DNA of 64,000 bases from Rhabdochlamydiaceae bacterium (GTDB lineage: Bacteria; Chlamydiota; Chlamydiia; Chlamydiales; Rhabdochlamydiaceae), in contig JAIETG010000006.1 in assembly GCA_019745395.1 (NCBI GenBank), positions 90,397 through 154,396 on the forward strand, given 5' to 3'. A program made the position numbers and the translations under genes. Below are positions 49,642 to 56,094 of the stretch, piece by piece; position 1 is the first letter of the stretch; every line of letters begins with the position of its first letter. Under the pieces are notes generated by a model, which was not told the origin of the DNA, searched no databases, and saw nothing but the letters and a program-made list of their open reading frames with translations.

Positions 49642-49974
49642 TTAATGCAGTTTTTGACCATTGGGAACCGCTTGATCTGGACTGACTAAAACAATTTCTT
49701 GCTTTTCATTGGATAGGCCTAATACAAGCACTTCAGACAGAAAAGATCCAATTTGTTTAGGGGGGAAGTTCGTGACTGCAATTACCTGTTTTCCTATTAA
49801 GGATTCTTTAGAATATAAATGTGTGATCTGTGCAGAAGTTTTTTTACGTCCTATTTCAGGTCCGAAATCAATAAAGAGTTTCCATGCGGGTTTACGTGCT
49901 TCAGGAAACTCTTGGACATCTACTACGGTTCCGACACGAATTTCCACCTTACTAAAGTCTTCATAATGAATCAT
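49642..49974 (-). CDS. csaA: tRNA-binding OB-fold protein (CsaA-like)
   Basis: A 110-residue single-domain protein with the tRNA_bind fold: FSKVEIRVGTVVDVQEFPEA, then KKTSAQITHLYSKESLIGK, QVIAVTNFPPKQIG and the tail LVSPDQAVPNGQKL. This matches CsaA and the C-terminal domain of methionyl-tRNA synthetase. CsaA has been described as a chaperone or secretion-related tRNA-binding protein. It starts 9 bp after brnQ ends, in the same operon. Confidence 0.88.
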   Translation of the reverse strand: MIHYEDFSKVEIRVGTVVDVQEFPEARKPAWKLFIDFGPEIGRKKTSAQITHLYSKESLIGKQVIAVTNFPPKQIGSFLSEVLVLGLSNEKQEIVLVSPDQAVPNGQKLH

Positions 49975-49983
49975 AGGGTCTCC

Positions 49984-51141
49984 TTACAATAAAAAATACA
50001 TGCCAGCTGACAGTGTAAATGCAGCAAATACGGGCACTTTTATGGGTTTAAAATTGTTTGTTCGATGGAAAATATTTAACAAGGTCAGAATGATTAATCC
50101 AGGATAACAGATTTGTAAAGTTGGGCTTAAGAAAGCGGAAATCCCGGTAAATTCAAAAGTGGATATGAAAAAAGTCAAAAGAAGAGAGAGGAAAAGAACG
50201 ATTTCATAGCGAACTTTTTCTTTGCAAACTTCTTTTTGTATGAAATCTGCAAAAGCAGAAATCAATGCGATGGCTGTTGTGAAGCAGGCTGAAGCAATGG
50301 CTATGCAAACTAAGATCGCTGCGTGTGGTCCTGCTATTTTAAATGTAATGGCAGCTAAGAGCTCATCTTTTGCGCTATGGGTTAAGTGCATTCCGTGAAA
50401 AACAGCCAAATAGCTAAATCCTATGTAGACTATTCCGAGTAGAATGGCCCCGATCAAACTTGCGCGTAGTGCAATATTGGTATATCGATTTTTTTCTTCT
50501 TTTTCTTGAAAGCGTGCTTTTAAGATGGTGATGATCGTAGAAGAGAAGAAGAAGGCGGCGAGTAAATCCATAGTGTTATAGCCTTCTTTCAGTCCGTAAA
50601 AAAAAGGGCTCATTGGATTTTGCTGGATTTGTGCGATATTAGGAGTTGCTATTAGTCCTAATATGATGATGGTTACTAAAGACCCAAGTAAGAGCGGGGT
50701 GAGGATCCATCCTAGTAAAGTTAAGATCTTTTGTTTTTTCACTGTGCATAAGAAAATAAGAAGGCAGGCGGCTGCGCTAAAAAGTACAGGAGAAAGGTCT
50801 GGGAAAGAGCTTTTTAATGTCGTGTAAGAAAGGGCAATGCATCGAGGAGTTGATCCTAGGGGACCTAGCAAGCTGATGATCAGCAGAGCAAGAAGAAAGC
50901 CTGGAATTTTTCCAAGTCTTCCGAAAAACTTGTGGTAGTTGCCATCAAACAAGATCATCGCAATGACTCCGGTAATTGGCATGACAGCTGCTGTTAAAAG
51001 AAGGCCCATCATAGCGTATATGTTTTTATCTCCTGCGTGTAATCCTACTGCTAAGGGGAAAATAATATTTCCGGCTCCAAAAAACATGGAAAATAGAGCG
51101 AGGCCGATGGAAAGGGACTGAGATTTTAAAATTCGTTTCAT
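49984..51141 (-). CDS. brnQ: Branched-chain amino acid transport carrier (LIVCS family)
   Basis: A 385-residue membrane protein with about 11-12 spans. It begins with the family signature LALFSMFFGAGNIIFPLAVG and has AFFFSSTIITILKA mid-protein. BrnQ proteins import leucine, isoleucine and valine with Na+ or H+. An intracellular bacterium that depends on host amino acids would need this. It is the first gene of the minus-strand operon ending with the HEAT protein. Confidence 0.93.
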   Translation of the reverse strand: MKRILKSQSLSIGLALFSMFFGAGNIIFPLAVGLHAGDKNIYAMMGLLLTAAVMPITGVIAMILFDGNYHKFFGRLGKIPGFLLALLIISLLGPLGSTPRCIALSYTTLKSSFPDLSPVLFSAAACLLIFLCTVKKQKILTLLGWILTPLLLGSLVTIIILGLIATPNIAQIQQNPMSPFFYGLKEGYNTMDLLAAFFFSSTIITILKARFQEKEEKNRYTNIALRASLIGAILLGIVYIGFSYLAVFHGMHLTHSAKDELLAAITFKIAGPHAAILVCIAIASACFTTAIALISAFADFIQKEVCKEKVRYEIVLFLSLLLTFFISTFEFTGISAFLSPTLQICYPGLIILTLLNIFHRTNNFKPIKVPVFAAFTLSAGMYFLL

Positions 51142-51519
51142 AGTCTATACCTAATTCTTGCGCCAAAGAGTCTCTTTGACTTGTTTTGTTTCTAGAAGTA
51201 AAAATGTCAGAATGCGGGATAGATTATGTGTGCGCGCAGCGCACGCATGCTGCGACAAAAGTGTAAAGAAGGGATGTGACAGTACCTGAAGAGGTGCTGC
51301 CTGCTGTATAGCAAAGATGTTTATGATCTTTTTTTGATAAATTCATAAATGCGCTAAAAATTCCCTTTTGAGATCAATCTAGCAGAAATGGGGGATTTTT
51401 GCAATGATCATGAGCTCATCCACATCCTCTAAATTCCTTAAGATACCAACTATCATAAAGGAAAAATAAGGCGGGCATGGAAAAATGCATGATGTTTATC
51501 ATTTTTTTAGGCATAACAG
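51142..51519. other. Intergenic region with short palindromes
   Basis: There is no gene. A GC-rich palindrome (GTGCGCGCAGCGCAC, 51230-51244) stands out in otherwise AT-rich sequence and sits next to further GCATGC-type symmetry. It has no T tail. The promoters of brnQ and of the methyltransferase gene probably lie here, but I cannot assign hexamers with confidence. Confidence 0.4.
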
Positions 51520-52311
51520 ATGAAACAATTCCTTTTTTATGTAGGAGCTTTCGTGCTTATGAGTGCATGCCCACCTCCAAACCAAGCGAGATTGCTTCTT
51601 TCTTCTTTAAGAGGAGGTGAATATGTGCATGCAGGAGATGCGGATGCGGTAGATATGGTTTTATCTAAAGTTTTAGAGATTTCACCCTATCTTCGAGAAG
51701 GCCCTGCTCTAGATGTTGGAAGTGGATTTGGTAAAACTGCTGCTGATTTTTACTTGGCAGGATTTACAGAAGTGTGGGGAGTTGATGTAGATGTCTTTGC
51801 GGTTCATTACGCTAGAAAACAATATCCCTCTGTTGGGTTCCTTGTACAAGATGCGCTTACTATCGAAGAGCGTTTTGAACCTTCTTTTTTTTCTTTTATA
51901 TCTATGTTCAATGTTTTGTACGCAATTCCAGAAAAAAAAGAGCTTTTAGAATCGCTTTTTCAGATAGCAAAGCCTGAAGCTATTTTGGTCCTTTTTGATT
52001 ATACGACTCAAGAGGAGGAATCTCAGCTTGTTGATTTAGCTGGAAAGCCGATTTATCCAATGCAATTGGATAAGATTCAGCAAGATCTAAATTGTATTGG
52101 ATGGAATGTTTTAGAAGTGATAGACCTTTCTTTTCAGTTTGTGCAATGGTATGAAAAGCTTCTTGGTAAGCTTGAGCGAGAGCAAGAAGAGCTTCTTCGT
52201 ACATTTTCTTCTCAAGATATAGAAAAAGTTCGTAGCACCTTTGTTTCTATTCTTTCTCAGATTGAAGGTAAGAAGATGGGTGGGTGTGTGATCTATGCTC
52301 AAAAGCCGTAG
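51520..52311 (+). CDS. Class I SAM methyltransferase with N-terminal export signal
   Basis: A 263-residue protein. Residues 1-17 are hydrophobic and end MSAC, resembling a signal peptide with an imperfect lipobox. A Rossmann methyltransferase domain follows, with motif I GPALDVGSGFGKTAADF, motif II VWGVDVDVFAVHYA and post-I SFISMFNVLYAIPEKKELL. The region resembles phospholipid or small-molecule methyltransferases. An exported methyltransferase is odd because SAM is cytosolic. Either the segment is a membrane anchor, or the protein is delivered to the host, which has SAM. The family is certain; location and substrate are open. Confidence 0.75.
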   Translation: MKQFLFYVGAFVLMSACPPPNQARLLLSSLRGGEYVHAGDADAVDMVLSKVLEISPYLREGPALDVGSGFGKTAADFYLAGFTEVWGVDVDVFAVHYARKQYPSVGFLVQDALTIEERFEPSFFSFISMFNVLYAIPEKKELLESLFQIAKPEAILVLFDYTTQEEESQLVDLAGKPIYPMQLDKIQQDLNCIGWNVLEVIDLSFQFVQWYEKLLGKLEREQEELLRTFSSQDIEKVRSTFVSILSQIEGKKMGGCVIYAQKP

Positions 52312-52365
52312 ATAGCTCCACAGCTTAAGGGAAGTTTTTTGAGCTTGCTGTTTGTATAGATCGAG

Positions 52366-52827
52366 TTATCCTATTCCTCTATATTTCTCTATTTCAGCTT
52401 TTGTCTTGGGATCTATTTCTGGAGGGTGCTGAATTTCTTCTACCTTAAGTTCTGTTCCATGAGGGAAATACTTATTGCCTCCAAAAAAACCTCTCATCCA
52501 TGTGGCTATGGAAGGATTTAATGGCGAGACTCGCAATACACGAGGCCTTCCATTGCTTGATTGCCCTGTTCGAAAAGCGGAATAACCCAATCCCTGCGCG
52601 TAATTTTTAGCGCCGTCAAAATCGTCTGTAAAAAAGAAATGTTGATGGACTTTAAAAACTTCTCCTACCTGAATGTCCGGCATCCGATCGCTAGTGGTGC
52701 CGTGATAAATACTGGAATTTAGATCTGTTGCTGAACGTGGCGATTTTAGATATACAGATGCGCAACCAGCGCAAAAAGCTGCTAGAGCGGGTCTAGTAAT
52801 ACCTCTGTTAAGTGCGACTGTTGACAT
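52366..52827 (-). CDS. Small ADP-ribosyltransferase-like protein (Arr/ART fold), candidate effector
   Basis: A 153-residue protein. The order of motifs follows the ART fold of the Arr type: SSIYHGTTSDRM with His42-Gly-Thr, then HFFFTDDFDGAKNYAQG (residues 63-79), where the aromatic-Phe-Thr strand leads into the A..YA helix. RPRVLRVSPLNPS follows, and a late acidic pair (Glu130-Glu131) sits at the position of the third ART motif. Such enzymes transfer ADP-ribose from NAD to proteins or small molecules. The N-terminal 30 residues may be a secretion signal. Neighbours are effector-like. The fold call is from motif order only. Confidence 0.5.
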   Translation of the reverse strand: MSTVALNRGITRPALAAFCAGCASVYLKSPRSATDLNSSIYHGTTSDRMPDIQVGEVFKVHQHFFFTDDFDGAKNYAQGLGYSAFRTGQSSNGRPRVLRVSPLNPSIATWMRGFFGGNKYFPHGTELKVEEIQHPPEIDPKTKAEIEKYRGIG

Positions 52828-52946
52828 AATTTCCTTTTTCGGTTGCTTTGTTATTTTTAAGTTTTATTAGTTGCAGATTAATTTAAAAAATGTGAAATTT
52901 TTTCATTTCAGTTTTGTATATTTTCCTGCAGAGCGTTAGAGTTTAT

Positions 52947-53237
52947 TTAAGGGGAGTGTTCGGCCATCAAATATTCGTATACGGCTTTGGTATTAGGATC
53001 GAGACTTTCTGGATCTGAGATAAGGACGTGTTGGAGAGATGTGTTATTGTCTCGTGGTGTCGTTTGATTCGATCTTTGGTTGGGTGTTCGAGTGTCCCTT
53101 CCGAACCAGTTTTTGCCTACAGAGCTGGTTTTTTTGTTTGTTGTCTCGTTTTGAGTTGGAGTCCCTCCTATTGAAGATGAAGGAGTGTCCAAACTAATTT
53201 CTACAAATTGGCTGGTTTGGTTGTCTATCGTTTTCAT
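52947..53237 (-). CDS. Disordered Ser/Thr/Asn-rich small protein
   Basis: A 96-residue protein of low complexity, rich in Thr, Asn and Ser (GGTPTQNETTNKKTSSVG), with no hydrophobic segment. The last 20 residues (ISDPESLDPNTKAVYEYL) resemble the C-terminal tail of the ART-like neighbour (PEIDPKTKAEIEKY), sharing D-P-x-T-K-A and a Tyr. It may be a truncated relative of a type III substrate. Intrinsically disordered chlamydial effectors often have such composition. No function can be assigned. Confidence 0.45.
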   Translation of the reverse strand: MKTIDNQTSQFVEISLDTPSSSIGGTPTQNETTNKKTSSVGKNWFGRDTRTPNQRSNQTTPRDNNTSLQHVLISDPESLDPNTKAVYEYLMAEHSP

Positions 53238-53650
53238 ATAAAACCTATTTTATAGTTATTGTTATCACTATTATATCAAATTTTTTATTATATTGTAATT
53301 TGTTTTTTTTGAGATTGCTTTAACTTGTTGATTGTGTTTTTGTTAATGAAGTTATCTGATGTGTATGTTTTTTTGAGTGTGTTTTTGTTTTTTTTATAAG
53401 CGCCTTATTATTAATATTATATATATCTATGTAAGAGGTTGATTGCATTTTTTTGGACTGAAATTTTCAGGAAATATCAAATGACAAAAGACTAGAACTG
53501 AAAACAGCAAAAGAACCTAATGTTCGTGTTCTATATGCTGTTACAGTCTTGCGATATTCTAGAAATTATCGTATGTAATTTTATGTGCGCAAATTATCCA
53601 ATTATTGGATTTTGCCTTCATATCGTGAAGGAATTAAACGATCACCGAAT
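53238..53650. other. AT-rich gap with the lost 3' end of the neighbouring gene
   Basis: No complete gene is visible. At 53595-53652 on the minus strand lies the former C-terminus of the repeat protein (SEFGDRLIPSRYEGKIQ then TAA), put out of frame by the 49-bp duplication. The rest is long T/A-rich runs. The plus-strand ORF at 53520 is not coding-like. Confidence 0.5.
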
Positions 53651-54565
53651 TCAGAGAGTTGATCTAAGGGAGCTTTGGCCCTGTTGTTCAGCATGGCCTG
53701 AAGAGAGTTGATCTAAGGGAGCTTTGGCCCTGTTGTTCAACATGGCCTGAAGAATAGTTTGTGTGGCTTCTTGATATTGAGGGTCTGTAATTTCTTGGCA
53801 AAGACTGTGGGCTCTCATTCTGGCTGAGTTGTAGAGCTCTTTGTTGTCAGCGACATCAATAGCTGCATTGGTGGCTAGTTTCGCAATATCGCTATAGGCG
53901 GAATCTTTCCAGAGGGAATCTTGCATACTGTCTAGGAGGGATTGAGCCTCATACCATTTTTGCTTAATAGCTGCTACTTTTGCAAGATCCCAGGCTCTAA
54001 AATCTGCTAATACACGATCCAGGTCCGCAGTAATAGGCTCTTCAATGAAGTCGTCGCTATCTTCTTTCAGCGTTTGGTCAATATGTTCTAACATATTTCT
54101 TCGCTGTGTTGGATTCGCAATTTGATGGCAAAATCGATAGGCCTTTAGTGTAGTTGGACTATGAAATGTTTTTGATGTATTTCCTGCTATTTCATCCGCA
54201 GCTGTCAAAGTTGCTATTTTCGTAATTTCGATATATCCAGAGTCTCTAAGGGTAGGGTTTTGTATTTTGTGTAATTCGGCCAATGCTTTATCCCACATTT
54301 TATTTTTTGCTGCTTCTTTAGCGCAATCGATAGCTGATATGTCGATTTCTAGATCCTTAATATCAATATTTTTTGCTCCTGAAAATGTTGTTCTAAGATC
54401 TCGATCTTCAAAAGCATTGGGTGTGTTGTCGCAGGTTCTGAAATAGGGGGAAGAGTAGCTGCTTACTTTAGTGGAGGTGGAGTCTTCTTCCATAGATAGA
54501 CTGTCCATAGATGAGGTGTTAGGAAGTTTGGCGCTACTGGGTACTCTGGTAGGATCTGATATCAT
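53651..54565 (-). CDS. Helical repeat protein, candidate secreted effector
   Basis: A 304-residue protein. A Ser/Thr-rich N-terminus (SSMDSLSMEEDSTSTKVSS) like that of type III secreted proteins is followed by two tandem helical units of about 88 residues. Unit 1 runs from AIDCAKEAAKNKMWDKALAE and unit 2 from AWDLAKVAAIKQKWYEAQSL. Each ends with a block like YRFCHQIANP / HSLCQEITDP. The units resemble TPR or SEL1-like solenoids and probably bind proteins. The last 13 residues come from a recent 49-bp tandem duplication that shifts the frame. It shares orientation and neighbourhood with the ART-like gene. Confidence 0.6.
   Translation of the reverse strand: MISDPTRVPSSAKLPNTSSMDSLSMEEDSTSTKVSSYSSPYFRTCDNTPNAFEDRDLRTTFSGAKNIDIKDLEIDISAIDCAKEAAKNKMWDKALAELHKIQNPTLRDSGYIEITKIATLTAADEIAGNTSKTFHSPTTLKAYRFCHQIANPTQRRNMLEHIDQTLKEDSDDFIEEPITADLDRVLADFRAWDLAKVAAIKQKWYEAQSLLDSMQDSLWKDSAYSDIAKLATNAAIDVADNKELYNSARMRAHSLCQEITDPQYQEATQTILQAMLNNRAKAPLDQLSSGHAEQQGQSSLRSTL
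53653..53750. repeat. 49-bp tandem duplication at the 3' end of the repeat-protein gene
   Basis: Two adjacent 49-bp copies (53653-53701 and 53702-53750) differ at one base. Since 49 is not a multiple of three, the second pass through the unit is read in another frame and meets a new stop. Confidence 0.92.
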
Positions 54566-54743
54566 GCAATGTCTTTTTTTGTATTTAATTCAATTTTTTT
54601 GTAAATGTCGCGCATCTTATAGCATGTATTGTGTGTTTTTTTCAATCAGTTAATTGTGAAGATAATGATAAGAATTATCTGATGAATATGTGGTATTTTT
54701 TTCTTGAGTTTTTTATAGTCTGTGATTCGTATAAGGGGGTGCT

Positions 54744-55457
54744 ATGGATGTGCGTAGAGTAGAATATTTTGATGGAGATGTAAGGTTAGAGGCGATGGTC
54801 GCTTCAGAAACCGATGAAAAGAGGCCGGTGATTTTGATCTTTCCTACCTGGTCTGGTAGAGATGCTTTTGTTGAAGAAAAAGCTGTGGAATTGGCAAAGT
54901 TGGGTTATGTAGGATGCGCTATCGATCTTTATGGGAATGGTATTGTAGGGAAGAGTAAGGAAGAAAAAAGCAATCTCATGGCGCCTTTTATGAATGATCG
55001 AAATATGTTGCAAAAAAGAATCTTAGCCTACCGTTCTTTGTTAGCGCAGGTGCCTGTAGCTGATGAGAAAAAAATAGGGGCAATCGGCTATTGTTTTGGG
55101 GGATTGTGTGCATTGGATCTGGCGCGGTGTGTAGATGATCTCAAGGTTGTAGTCAGCTTTCATGGGCTTTTACACGCTCCTAAAGAAGGCAATTCTTTTT
55201 CGATTCGCGCTAAAGTCCTGGCCCTGCACGGAGCGCAGGATCCGATGGTGTCTCAAGAAGAGATTTGCGCTTTTCAAAAAGAGATGACGGAACGTAAAGC
55301 AGATTGGCAGCTTCACATATTTGGAGGAGCGATGCATGCTTTTACTAATCCGGAAGCGCAAGATCCTGATTTTGGAACGGTATATCATTCTTCTTCGGAT
55401 CATAGATCTTGGAATCAGATGAAAGCTCTTTTTTCTGAGGTTTTTTTCGAAGATTAG
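54744..55457 (+). CDS. Dienelactone hydrolase-family alpha/beta hydrolase
   Basis: A 237-residue hydrolase. The nucleophile elbow is AIGYCFGGLCALDLAR, with cysteine as in dienelactone hydrolase (G-x-C-x-G-G). The acid is in LHGAQDPMV and the base in FGGAMHAFTNPEA. Members hydrolyse esters or lactones in the cytoplasm; the physiological substrate is unknown. It is transcribed on its own with GGGGG upstream of the ATG. Confidence 0.88.
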   Translation: MDVRRVEYFDGDVRLEAMVASETDEKRPVILIFPTWSGRDAFVEEKAVELAKLGYVGCAIDLYGNGIVGKSKEEKSNLMAPFMNDRNMLQKRILAYRSLLAQVPVADEKKIGAIGYCFGGLCALDLARCVDDLKVVVSFHGLLHAPKEGNSFSIRAKVLALHGAQDPMVSQEEICAFQKEMTERKADWQLHIFGGAMHAFTNPEAQDPDFGTVYHSSSDHRSWNQMKALFSEVFFED

Positions 55458-55523
55458 AAAAGTCTAGAAAGATTTGCTCATGTATGAGACGATACAAAGT
55501 ATAAGCTTCAATATGAGTTTTTT

Positions 55524-56051
55524 ATGAAACCTGTAGATCGACAAAAAATGTGCACTCATTGCGAGGGAAGAATTGCGGTAGAAGCAACTTCTTGCCCATA
55601 TTGCGGAATGCCCCTTATTGGGGAGTCAGATAGTGCAACGTCTCCTGCTTTTAAAAGCGGGTTATCGTCTCAAGAAAGTCTTTCTTCTTTGTATCCACCT
55701 CCCTACTCAAACAGGAATTTTCCTTCTATGAAAACAGATTCTAAAGATACGCAAAGTAAATTCAAGGCTCCTCAAGCCTTAGCGGACAATCCTTTTGCTA
55801 AGATGCCAATGGCTGCAGCAACAGCAGTTGCTGAAAAACCAGAAGAAGACAAAGCGGGATTTATGCCTCTTATTTTTGTCTTGCTTGGTTCTAATTTATT
55901 GACGTTAGGCCTTATGCAAGCCGTTTTTTCAGAAGGGGGCTTTTTGCGTCTGGAATGGAGCAGCAAGTACTGGTTTTACTACTGTTTAGTTGCAATCCCT
56001 TTGTTATATTTAGGGATGAAAAAAATCAAAGAAATCAAAGAAGAATCTTAA
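55524..56051 (+). CDS. Zinc-ribbon membrane protein, conserved chlamydial hypothetical
   Basis: A 175-residue protein. Residues 9-30 form a C4 zinc ribbon (MCTHCEGRIAVEATSCPYCG). A proline- and serine-rich linker of about 80 residues leads to two membrane spans (LIFVLLGSNLLTLGLMQAVF and YWFYYCLVAIPLLYLGM). A hypothetical gene next to secA is also present in Chlamydia (CT702, from memory). The role is unknown; the zinc ribbon faces the cytoplasm if the topology is as predicted. Confidence 0.75.
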   Translation: MKPVDRQKMCTHCEGRIAVEATSCPYCGMPLIGESDSATSPAFKSGLSSQESLSSLYPPPYSNRNFPSMKTDSKDTQSKFKAPQALADNPFAKMPMAAATAVAEKPEEDKAGFMPLIFVLLGSNLLTLGLMQAVFSEGGFLRLEWSSKYWFYYCLVAIPLLYLGMKKIKEIKEES

Positions 56052-56060
56052 AGTTCTCGA

Positions 56061-56094
56061 AAAAAAGGGCCTAGTTTTTACTAGGCCCTTTTTC
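56061..56094. terminator. Bidirectional terminator between the zinc-ribbon gene and secA
   Basis: A symmetric stem (AAAAAGGGCCTAGT with ACTAGGCCCTTTTT) has A and T runs on either side. It can end transcription of both convergent genes. Confidence 0.92.

Noticed and set aside
53520..53711. 63-residue plus-strand ORF
   Set aside because: It runs antisense into the duplicated 3' end of the repeat protein and lacks coding character.
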